Program-made: the position numbers and the translations under genes | Shown: in pieces, positions 1-5,710 of the stretch | How the letters are laid out: every line of letters begins with the position of its first letter | How positions within the stretch are numbered: the first letter of the stretch is position 1 | Notes under the pieces: generated by a model | What the model saw: only the letters and a program-made list of their open reading frames with translations | Databases searched by the model: none | Told to the model about the DNA's origin: nothing | Source of the DNA: JANXVY01 sp038329675 | Lineage (GTDB): Bacteria; Pseudomonadota; Alphaproteobacteria; Rhizobiales; Hyphomicrobiaceae | Reading direction: 5' to 3' | Assembly: GCA_038329675.1 (NCBI GenBank) | Contig: JBBQNE010000135.1 | Span: 1-8,763 of the forward strand | DNA length: 8,763 nucleotides

Positions 1-724
1 TAAACTGCGCCGTCAGCACCGCTGCAGCCTCGCCAGAAACCAGCATGATTGACGAGCCATTGCCAAAGTTCGCCCATAAAACCGTTTGTGCCACGATTGC
101 CGCAACCCACACCAACGCAATGACCACAATCGTGACATAGGGACGCGAGAGGGCGACCATCACAATGATCGGGAACGTGGCATAAAAAAACAGCTCAGCT
201 GAGATCGACCATCCCGGGCAATTCCACGCGCACGCAGCACCCGGCACCCACGCTTGCAAACCGAACGGGGCTAGGATCGCCGCCGATGCGGCCATGATCT
301 GGTGCGTATCGTCAGCAACCCGCACAACATCCACAAACGAAAATGGCGCACTGACAACAAGCGCAAATAAATAAACCGGTGCAATTCGGGCGAAACGAGC
401 GATCGCAAACCGCGCACCCGTTTCCCGGTCAGAAAAGTCCGCTGCCGCATAAACGTGCGCCAGAATAAAACCGGACAACACAAAGAAAAACGTCACACCC
501 GTATGACCGTAAGCAAGCACGGAAATCGGCAGCAAAGCCACAGCGGGGTCGCCAACAAAGACACCAAAATAATGAAACGCTACGACGTACATTGCCGCCA
601 CGAACCTGAGCGCGGTCAGTGGCTGGAGTTCAAAACCTCGACTTCGCGGGTCGAAATGGTGCGATACTGTCAGAGGTATTTCAGCTGACGTTGGATATTC
701 AGCCGCTTTCGTTTGGCGGTTCAA
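1..724 (-). CDS. Acyltransferase-3 family membrane O-acyltransferase (OafA/YrhL-like), C-terminus outside the window
   Basis: An open frame with no stop runs from about base 724 off the left edge, giving 241 visible residues. It carries the Acyl_transf_3 signatures in the right order: LTALRF (36-41), the membrane-embedded His in VAFHYFGVF (His51), FFFVLSGFIL (79-88), the Arg-rich loop RFAIARFARIAPVY (105-118) and WSISAELFFYATFP (172-185), followed by further hydrophobic segments. Family members are inner-membrane proteins of roughly 340-400 residues that transfer acetyl or other acyl groups onto polysaccharides or lipids, so about one third is missing. Start choice: TTG at 724-722 is the only ATG, GTG or TTG in this frame ahead of LTALRF, and I found none in the preceding 140 bases or so. 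This TTG overlaps the TGA of the upstream small gene (TTGA), which suggests translational coupling, but no strong Shine-Dalgarno is visible. It is the last visible gene of the polysaccharide operon, so the likely substrate is that polymer (inference). The family call is firm; the start and substrate are not. Confidence 0.9.
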   Translation of the reverse strand, partial: MNRQTKAAEYPTSAEIPLTVSHHFDPRSRGFELQPLTALRFVAAMYVVAFHYFGVFVGDPAVALLPISVLAYGHTGVTFFFVLSGFILAHVYAAADFSDRETGARFAIARFARIAPVYLFALVVSAPFSFVDVVRVADDTHQIMAASAAILAPFGLQAWVPGAACAWNCPGWSISAELFFYATFPIIVMVALSRPYVTIVVIALVWVAAIVAQTVLWANFGNGSSIMLVSGEAAAVLTAQF

Positions 725-993
725 GATATGCCCAACGCGAGTGCAATGACCGCCAAAATGATGAAGAACACAAGCGCAGTGGCTGCAGAATAGCTGCCAA
801 AATAAGCCAGTGCCCCAAGTGCTGTAAACGGCACAAGCGTTCCAAAGAGCTTCGGCGCGGCCGACGGTGGCAAGGCACGATAAACGCCATAACCCAGCAG
901 AACGGCAGCCACCGTCATCAGAGCAATCTCGCCAACGAAACGCGGCACGAGGCCCCAGGCATCAGCGCTTATCAAAAACAAGATAGGTATCAT
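721..993 (-). CDS. Small hypothetical membrane protein, three predicted TM helices
   Basis: A 90-codon frame from ATG 993 to TGA 721. I do not recognise the family. Residues 19-41, 49-66 and 68-88 are hydrophobic and read as three membrane helices, with short linkers containing R39, PP (42-43) and K48. It lies between the polymerase-like gene (133 bases upstream) and the acyltransferase gene, whose TTG start overlaps this TGA, so it is probably co-translated with the acyltransferase. No convincing Shine-Dalgarno precedes the ATG. The first ten residues (MIPILFLISA) are doubtful: they use ATA twice in ten codons, and another frame over the same bases reads as a plausible acidic protein segment (see 962-1057). 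The true N-terminus may therefore be different, or this may be the 3' part of a slightly frameshifted gene of about 111 residues. The TM-rich part from residue 11 onward looks genuinely coding. A role in polysaccharide export or modification is inferred only from position. Confidence 0.5.
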   Translation of the reverse strand: MIPILFLISADAWGLVPRFVGEIALMTVAAVLLGYGVYRALPPSAAPKLFGTLVPFTALGALAYFGSYSAATALVFFIILAVIALALGIS

Positions 994-1057
994 CGCCGTC
1001 GTCCAAATAGAGATCGCGGCCTAAGATCAAGCCGTATGCCGATCGTAAAGCGTTCAA
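962..1057 (-). other. Out-of-frame protein-like stretch, possible original N-terminus of the small membrane protein
   Basis: A 31-codon frame from TTG 1057 to TGA 962 reads as a plausible protein, with the segment GRDLYLDDGDDTYLVFDKR at residues 13-31. It overlaps the first ten codons of the small membrane-protein gene in a different frame. Its TGA uses bases 964-962. If base 964 is skipped, the reading continues directly as DAWGLVPRF in the membrane-protein frame, giving a continuous protein of about 111 residues. There is no good Shine-Dalgarno at the TTG, and an in-frame TAA lies five codons upstream. It could be a frameshift remnant, a sequencing or assembly indel, a site of recoding, or chance. 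The DGDDTY segment resembles RTX-type calcium-binding repeats, but a single copy means little. Confidence 0.25.
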
Positions 1058-1126
1058 CCAAAAAATGTCTTACCCAAGATATTACGCGTTTACCGCGCAG
1101 GCGCTCTGTCCCTTTGCCTCGACAAC
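994..1126. other. 133-base gap between the polymerase-like gene and the small membrane-protein gene
   Basis: This gap is unusual in an otherwise overlapping operon. No terminator-like hairpin with a T-run on the minus strand and no clear promoter is visible. About half of it (994-1057) is covered by the protein-like frame described at 962-1057. The rest, 1058-1126, shows nothing I can name. Confidence 0.5.
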
Positions 1127-2422
1127 TTACCGCTTTGAGCCCAACAATTCGGCAAACAGCCCAACCCGTCGCCGTTTCAGCGCGATACCCAGCAGCAAGA
1201 ACCCCGGCCAAGCCAGATACGCCAAGATTTCGATATTCTCCCCCATCGAATTCAAGAATACGACCAACAAAAAGCCCGCCGCCGCCAGCGCGACGCGGTC
1301 GCGTTGCGCCTTAATCGCCACGACGACGAAAGATACAGTCATCGGCAGCGCGAGACTGACCCAACCGGTCGCGCCCTTGACAAACAAAAGACCGTTCCAC
1401 GTATGGTGCGAGCCAATCGGCATGAATTCGACGAGGTGGGGCCCGCGTTCAATTTGCCCGTGACCAAACACTGGCGCTTCGGTCCACCACCGATGAACAG
1501 CGATATTTTGCAATATGCGCCTCACGCGGCTTGAATCCTTGCGGGCATTCCGAAACCGATCGGTCGCCTCCTGCACAAGATCGGTAGCCATGGGAAACGC
1601 AAACGCAGCCGTGGCGGTCAAAACTCCGCAAAGCGCGATTATCAGCGGCCGGTATAGATTTGAAACGATCGGTAATGTGATCAGCAGCACGGGAATCGCG
1701 ACCAGCGATAGTCGCGATTTCGCAAGCCAACACATCACACACGCACACACGACGGCAACGACGCGCCAACGCCAATCGCGATCGCACAATCCAAGGACCA
1801 ACATAACGTGAGCAACAAAGGCCGCCGCTGGCCCCCACGGCGCGAAAAATCGATAGCGGACATCTTCGCTGCCCGGATCAATCCAATGCGTGCCCACTTC
1901 AAAGAACGCTTCTGACGCTCCGCCGATGTTGTAGAACGGCGATGTAAACAAGACCGGCGGCAATCCGACTGCGGCACCCGCCATCAAAAATGGCGTCACA
2001 AGAAGCGTTTGTGCCGCAAGAACATTTGTCGCGCGAAAGATCAGTTGCGGCCGGATCTTGAGTGTTGCGCCAGCGAACGGCAGGACCGCCATCAGTGCCC
2101 AACCTTTGGCCCAACCGAACAGGGATTTGACGGTCTCAATCAGCCCAAATCCGAAGTTCATGTGCGCTATGATGAGCGCAACCGCCATCATCCCCATGCC
2201 TGACAGCCACAGCCAGACCGTCCACGGCAACGGTTTGATCAGGCGCGGATCATCGTCAACAAGCCCAAACCGGCGCGCGAACGCCATGCCACCAAGAACC
2301 CACGGCGCGATTGAAAAGACATGGTACAGCGCGCCAAACGCCCACAATGGCCACGTCGATAGGATTAGCCAGACAACGATTTTCTCTTCCGGCGTTTCCG
2401 GCTCTGGAAATAGTGAAGCCAT
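1127..2422 (-). CDS. O-antigen ligase/polymerase-like polytopic membrane protein (Wzy/WaaL superfamily)
   Basis: A polytopic inner-membrane protein of 431 residues from ATG 2422. It probably joins undecaprenyl-linked repeat units or transfers glycan at the periplasmic face, feeding the polymer controlled by the copolymerase encoded just upstream. Support (numbering from ATG 2422): about ten or more hydrophobic segments; an AKSRLSLV segment near 234-241 at the start of a helix, similar to the (T/S)xSR motif common in Wzy and WaaL proteins; then a long hydrophilic loop (about 280-345) with FGHG (319-322) and HHTWNGLLFVKG (339-350), the usual place and shape of the Wzy_C motif (HN followed by a Gly-bearing helix). 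Length is normal. Start: a TTG at 2434 is in frame, but ATG 2422 has GGGGG five bases upstream (2428-2432), so I prefer it. The gene overlaps the 3' end of the copolymerase gene by 58 bases. The sequence cannot separate polymerase from ligase activity. Confidence 0.83.
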   Translation of the reverse strand: MASLFPEPETPEEKIVVWLILSTWPLWAFGALYHVFSIAPWVLGGMAFARRFGLVDDDPRLIKPLPWTVWLWLSGMGMMAVALIIAHMNFGFGLIETVKSLFGWAKGWALMAVLPFAGATLKIRPQLIFRATNVLAAQTLLVTPFLMAGAAVGLPPVLFTSPFYNIGGASEAFFEVGTHWIDPGSEDVRYRFFAPWGPAAAFVAHVMLVLGLCDRDWRWRVVAVVCACVMCWLAKSRLSLVAIPVLLITLPIVSNLYRPLIIALCGVLTATAAFAFPMATDLVQEATDRFRNARKDSSRVRRILQNIAVHRWWTEAPVFGHGQIERGPHLVEFMPIGSHHTWNGLLFVKGATGWVSLALPMTVSFVVVAIKAQRDRVALAAAGFLLVVFLNSMGENIEILAYLAWPGFLLLGIALKRRRVGLFAELLGSKR

Positions 2423-3804
2423 ATGAGCCCCCAAGCCACGGCGGAAAATGCGGTGCCAACGAGGCCACCAGCGAATGCGTACAGTCGACGCGGCTGTTCA
2501 TGTCCATCAGGCCGGGTCGGTGGCGCTACGACCTGGACAATTGGATAGGCGCCATAGATATCTGATTTGGATGTATCAACGCGGGCCAGCGCCGACGAAT
2601 AAACGGCCTCAGCCAAAATTTGCTCTTTGCGCAAATCCTCAAGTCGGGCCGCTGACGTGCTTAATCGAGCCACTTCGATATCAAGCCGCTCCTTCTCCGC
2701 CGAAATCGTTTTGACCTCTTCGGTCTTGCCCGAGATCATCGCCTCAGTCCGCACCAGCTGTTGGAGCAATTCGGCCTGTTGCGAAACGTTGGCAACGAGA
2801 ACGTGCGTCCACGTGTCGGCGTCGCTTGCGGTGGTCGCATTAATCGCCACCCGGATCTTGCCAAGGGCTGCATCCCGGCGGTTTGCAAGCGCCTTCAATG
2901 TCGGGTTTTCCGGCCCGAGCCGACGGGATTCTGACGCAAACAATCCGCTCGCCTCAGAATATTCCGACACGACTTTCACAAGGCTCGGATCGCTCGCAAC
3001 GCGAAGTGCAACGCTCGCTTCGCTTGGCCCAAACCCCAATCGCGACGCCAACCGCGCCTGTTCTTGCCGCAAACGGTCAAGTTCTCCATGGAGATCGGAC
3101 AACTTGCGTCGAGACCCGGCCAAGCTCGTCACGATCTCGTTAAATTGAATGATCGAGACAAGCCCGCTCTCGACTTGGATTTCGGTAATTCGTCGACGTG
3201 CAGCATCAACAGCTGCTTTATAGCCATTGAGATTGTCGGTTACCGCTGCGGCGCGCTTTGACAGTTCGTCTTTGCGCAATTCGTCGAGCTGTTCGTTGAA
3301 AGCAGCAAGTAATGCTTGTGATTTTTCTTGCGCCGACTGCGCCGTTGAACTCGTGACTTCAAACATCATCAACGAGGTTTCATCGATCAGTTTTACGCGA
3401 GGCCGCGACAGATCCCCAAATTCAAGGCCAAGCCGCTCAGCCGCCGCTGACCGGACCAAATCGCTATTAGCGAGCTCTTTGTAGACGACCTTCGGGTTAA
3501 GCGAGACGCTATTGTAGGGCGAGTTCACACTTGTCGTCGACTGCCCGATGCTTTCGAGCTGCATTGTCGTACTTGCGCCAGCACCTGGAATAATGAGCGT
3601 GAAACGGCTGACGTAGCTTGTCGGCGTCAAAATCAGATAGAGCGTCGCGGCAAGCCAAAACAACGCCGCAGTAAGCACGGCACCTTTGAGGCAACGTCGC
3701 GTCATCAAAGACAGCCCGCCGCGCAAACCATCGAGCGCGAGCGCGTGCTCCGCCTGTGATGCAGCTCGTTCCATGATAGATACGCCGCTACTGATTTTGG
3801 CCAT
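2365..3804 (-). CDS. Polysaccharide copolymerase / chain-length determinant (Wzz/GumC-like) without a kinase domain
   Basis: A 479-residue inner-membrane protein that should set polysaccharide chain length and couple polymerisation to export. Layout: a cytoplasmic N-terminus (1-40), TM helix 1 (about 42-60) followed directly by TPTSYVSRFTLIIPG, which matches the Wzz-domain entry; a long periplasmic region (about 62-440) with heptad-like charged coiled-coil stretches near 155-260 and 340-410; LGPENPTLKAL (296-306), the GumC-type element; a Pro-rich APPTRPDGHEQPRR (427-440) just before TM helix 2 (about 442-464), typical of copolymerases; and a basic tail (SRKRRKRKS). There is no Walker motif or Tyr-rich tail, so no fused tyrosine autokinase domain. 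It is the first gene of the leftward operon. ATG 3804 has a weak GAGGG nine bases upstream; ATG 3774 (Met11) is an alternative with no visible ribosome site. The family call is firm; the polymer it controls is unknown. Confidence 0.9.
   Translation of the reverse strand: MAKISSGVSIMERAASQAEHALALDGLRGGLSLMTRRCLKGAVLTAALFWLAATLYLILTPTSYVSRFTLIIPGAGASTTMQLESIGQSTTSVNSPYNSVSLNPKVVYKELANSDLVRSAAAERLGLEFGDLSRPRVKLIDETSLMMFEVTSSTAQSAQEKSQALLAAFNEQLDELRKDELSKRAAAVTDNLNGYKAAVDAARRRITEIQVESGLVSIIQFNEIVTSLAGSRRKLSDLHGELDRLRQEQARLASRLGFGPSEASVALRVASDPSLVKVVSEYSEASGLFASESRRLGPENPTLKALANRRDAALGKIRVAINATTASDADTWTHVLVANVSQQAELLQQLVRTEAMISGKTEEVKTISAEKERLDIEVARLSTSAARLEDLRKEQILAEAVYSSALARVDTSKSDIYGAYPIVQVVAPPTRPDGHEQPRRLYAFAGGLVGTAFSAVAWGLIWLHYFQSRKRRKRKSLSG
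2428..2432 (-). promoter_or_regulatory. G-rich ribosome binding site deciding the start of the Wzy/WaaL-like gene
   Basis: On the minus strand GGGGG stands five bases before ATG 2422 and lies inside the upstream copolymerase coding region. It supports ATG 2422 over the in-frame TTG at 2434, because that TTG overlaps the G-run and could not use it. Confidence 0.45.
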
Positions 3805-3821
3805 GCCGACGCGCCCTCGGA

Positions 3822-3836
3822 CTTACGGTTCGTAAG
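3822..3836. promoter_or_regulatory. Perfect inverted repeat CTTACG-GTT-CGTAAG, candidate operator
   Basis: Two 6-base arms match perfectly around a 3-base centre. The repeat lies 18-32 bases upstream of the copolymerase ATG, in or near its 5' untranslated region. It could be a regulator binding site (dyad) or a small mRNA hairpin. There is no T-run, so it is not an intrinsic terminator. No regulator can be named from sequence alone. Confidence 0.35.
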
Positions 3837-3973
3837 CAGCGCATACTAAGCGACTGGATTGGTTTATATTTTATTGCAAAGGCCCAAACGGCACGCCACG
3901 CCGACCGGGCTGCGGCGCGTCAACACTTGGTTCTAGTTGCCGCCCGCTGCCGTCTAGGGCACGAAACAGGCGC

Positions 3974-3991
3974 GCCGCTGCCTAAAGCGGC
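3974..3991. repeat. Short GC-rich hairpin GCCGCT-gcctaa-AGCGGC
   Basis: A 6-base perfect stem with a 6-base loop, 17 bases before the permease ribosome binding site. It has no T-run, so it is not a terminator. In a GC-rich intergenic region such a stem can arise by chance. Confidence 0.3.
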
Positions 3992-4007
3992 CCTCAACCA
4001 ACCTGCC

Positions 4008-4013
4008 GAAAGG
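4008..4013 (+). promoter_or_regulatory. Ribosome binding site of the EamA permease gene
   Basis: GAAAGG stands five bases before ATG 4019 and is a good Shine-Dalgarno match. It fixes the start of the permease. Confidence 0.6.
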
Positions 4014-4018
4014 TAGCC

Positions 4019-4921
4019 ATGCTTCTTCGCTTCGCGCCCGTATTGTTCGTGTTGCTCTGGTCATCCGGCTTCATTGGGACCAAGCTTGCGGTCACTGGCG
4101 CTGAGCCATTTACATTCCTATCCATCCGGTTTGCGTTGGTCCTCGCCATCCTAACCCCGATTTCCTACGTTCTCGCCAAACACTCACTGAGCTTACAGCA
4201 ACGATTGAGCGCGTTCGGCGCGGGCGTCCTGTTGCACGCCGGGTATCTGGGCGGCGTTACGTGGGGCGTTTCGGCCGGAATGGACGCCAACGTCACCGCG
4301 CTCATGTGTGCGCTTCAGCCAATTTTGACGGCTGTTTTCGCTGGCTTAACGCTTGGTGAGACGATCAGCGGTCGCCACTGGTCCGGGCTCGCATTGGGCT
4401 TAGTCGGGACAGCCCTCGTGATTTTGCCGAAGTTTGGCCCGGCCGCGACGGCGGGATTCGTGAACGTGGCAGATGCCCTGCCGGCTTTTCTGTCGGTCGC
4501 TTTCGCCGTTTTGGCGATCACGGCTGGCACCATCTACCAGAAGCGCTATGCCAGCAGGATCGAACTAATTCCAGGGGTTATCTGGCAATACATCGGCGCT
4601 TTTGCCGTCGTTGCCCCGTTATCTTTTTTGTTTGAAACCCAACGGGTAAACTGGACACCGTCCTTCGTGTTCGCCTTGTTTTGGCTCGTGTTCGTGTTGT
4701 CGCTCGGCGCGATCACCCTGCTCATGCTGCTAATTCGAGAAAACGCGGTCTCGCGGACGTCTGCCCTGTTCTACCTCGTACCATCCGTCACATCCGTGAT
4801 GGCCTTCGCATTCTTCGGCGAGACGCTAAGCCCCGTCCAGATCGCCGGATTTGCTATTGTAACGTTTGCGGTGATCTGGCTGCAAAAACCGCCCATTCCA
4901 ACGCCGCCAACTCAGTCATGA
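4019..4921 (+). CDS. EamA-domain transporter, drug/metabolite transporter (DMT) superfamily
   Basis: A 300-residue inner-membrane permease with the usual ten-helix, two-EamA-repeat layout. The N-terminal LFVLLWSSGFIGTKLA (9-24) is the characteristic first helix. Each half ends with the family pattern of a Pro in a helix followed by a Gly-Glu pair: ALQPILTAVFAGLTLGE (98-114) and LVPSVTSVMAFAFFGE (253-268). Length matches the family norm. Members export amino acids, metabolites or drugs, mostly by proton exchange; the substrate here cannot be read from sequence. The start is backed by GAAAGG five bases upstream. It is the first gene of a plus-strand pair: its TGA (4919-4921) overlaps the Shine-Dalgarno of the crotonase gene, which starts seven bases later, so the two are almost certainly one transcript. 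It is divergent from the polysaccharide operon. Confidence 0.94.
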   Translation: MLLRFAPVLFVLLWSSGFIGTKLAVTGAEPFTFLSIRFALVLAILTPISYVLAKHSLSLQQRLSAFGAGVLLHAGYLGGVTWGVSAGMDANVTALMCALQPILTAVFAGLTLGETISGRHWSGLALGLVGTALVILPKFGPAATAGFVNVADALPAFLSVAFAVLAITAGTIYQKRYASRIELIPGVIWQYIGAFAVVAPLSFLFETQRVNWTPSFVFALFWLVFVLSLGAITLLMLLIRENAVSRTSALFYLVPSVTSVMAFAFFGETLSPVQIAGFAIVTFAVIWLQKPPIPTPPTQS

Positions 4922-4928
4922 GGACATC

Positions 4929-5699
4929 ATGATCAGCGAAGTCGAGATTGCGCAGCTCGACGGCATCCAGACGATCCGGTTTGCGAGGGCTACAAAAAAG
5001 AACGCGCTCACGAGCGCGATGTATGCCGCCATTGCACACGCAATCTTAACCGGCGAACGCGATGACGCGGTTGTCGTCCATGTCTTCCTCGGTCAGCCGG
5101 GCGTGTTTACGGCCGGAAATGACCTTTCAGACTTCTTGACGCGGGCACCGTCAGGACAGCCAGCGCACGAAGTCTCCGTCCTTGAGGGACCGGTGATGGA
5201 TCTCTTGCGACTATTACCTCGCGTCGAAAAGCCGATGATTGCAGCCGTCGACGGCCTCGCGATTGGGATCGGCACAACACTGCTGATGCATTGCGATCTC
5301 GTGTACGCGAGTCCCGCGTCACGGTTCCACACGCCGTTTCTCGATCTCGGCCTCGTACCAGAGGCGGGTGCAAGCCTGCTTGGTCCACGCCTGTTAGGTT
5401 ATCAGCGCGCGTTCGAATTATTGGTGCTCGGCGCGCCGTTCACAGCAGAGCGGGCAAGGGAAGCAGGCCTGGTCAACGCTATCGTTCCCTCCGTCGAATT
5501 GACAGAAACGGCAATGACAGCTGCCCGAAACCTGGCCGCGAAGCCGCGGCAGGCGCTGATGGCATCTCGCCGTTTGCTACGCGGTGACCACGGCCTTGTC
5601 GCAGCAGCTGTAGAAAACGAAGCCACTGTCTTTGCCGAACGCCTAACTTCAAAAGAAACTAAACTTGCAATAGCCAATTTTTTTAGTCGCAAAGCCTAA
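4929..5699 (+). CDS. Crotonase-fold enoyl-CoA hydratase/isomerase, probably a delta3,delta2-enoyl-CoA isomerase (ECI2-like)
   Basis: A 256-residue single-domain crotonase acting on acyl-CoA thioesters in the cytoplasm. Visible features: the N-terminal strand pair and RATKKNALTSAMY (20-32); the first oxyanion-hole segment FTAGNDLSDF (60-69); the second, KPMIAAVDGLAIGIGTTL (101-118); CDLVYAS (122-128); FHTPFLDLGLVPEAGASL (133-150), with Glu145 in the position used as the base by delta3,delta2-enoyl-CoA isomerases; FTAERAREAGLVNAIV (171-186); and a C-terminal IANFFSRKA. From memory, SGNDL..F, FHTPF..LG..PE and the final NF(L/F)SRK resemble the eukaryotic ECI2 group more than classical hydratases, which carry a second catalytic Glu. 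That points to moving a cis/trans-3 double bond to trans-2 during unsaturated fatty acid beta-oxidation. Family is certain, exact reaction likely but unproven. GAGGA (4920-4924) stands four bases before the ATG and overlaps the permease stop. The 3' end converges on tadC. Confidence 0.93.
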   Translation: MISEVEIAQLDGIQTIRFARATKKNALTSAMYAAIAHAILTGERDDAVVVHVFLGQPGVFTAGNDLSDFLTRAPSGQPAHEVSVLEGPVMDLLRLLPRVEKPMIAAVDGLAIGIGTTLLMHCDLVYASPASRFHTPFLDLGLVPEAGASLLGPRLLGYQRAFELLVLGAPFTAERAREAGLVNAIVPSVELTETAMTAARNLAAKPRQALMASRRLLRGDHGLVAAAVENEATVFAERLTSKETKLAIANFFSRKA

Positions 5700-5710
5700 T
5701 GCTCAATCGA
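5700..5710. other. 11-base convergent junction between the crotonase gene and tadC
   Basis: The crotonase TAA (5697-5699) and the tadC stop (5711-5713) face each other across 11 bases. No stem followed by a T-run is visible here or in the flanking coding ends, so termination in each direction is probably Rho-dependent or happens inside the opposing gene. The 8-base palindrome AATCGATT (5705-5712) spans the tadC stop; it is too short to read as a terminator. Confidence 0.5.

Larger units (their letters stand above)
3805..4018. promoter_or_regulatory. Divergent intergenic region between the polysaccharide operon and the permease operon
   Basis: 214 bases between two divergent start codons must hold the promoters or leaders for both directions. 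The only AT-rich block is 3859-3880, containing TTTATATTTTATTG on the plus strand. It could melt for either direction, but I cannot pair a -10 with a correctly spaced -35 on either strand. Other contents are the inverted repeat at 3822-3836, a GC-rich hairpin at 3974-3991 and the permease ribosome site at 4008-4013. Confidence 0.5.

Noticed and set aside
968..1018. A DGDDTY segment resembling an RTX calcium-binding repeat
   Set aside because: Only one copy is present, without the GGxGxDxxx periodicity of real RTX arrays. The resemblance is not evidence of an RTX protein.
990..1211. A 73-codon minus-strand frame ending in an ATGA overlap with ATG 993
   Set aside because: It overlaps the end of the polymerase-like gene by 85 bases in another frame and is Arg-rich with no family features. 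The ATGA overlap looks accidental.
619..1314. A 231-codon plus-strand open frame
   Set aside because: The product is extremely rich in Arg, Gln, Thr and Ser with no domain-like pattern, and it lies antisense to the membrane-protein gene and the end of the polymerase gene. It is a shadow of genes on the other strand.
2627..3148. A 173-codon plus-strand open frame
   Set aside because: It is antisense to the coiled-coil region of the copolymerase, which carries all the recognisable features at this place.
3855..3885. A sigma-70 style promoter in the AT-rich block of the divergent region
   Set aside because: TATAAA and TATATT look like -10 elements, but none has a recognisable -35 at 16-18 bases, so I kept only the general region as a feature.
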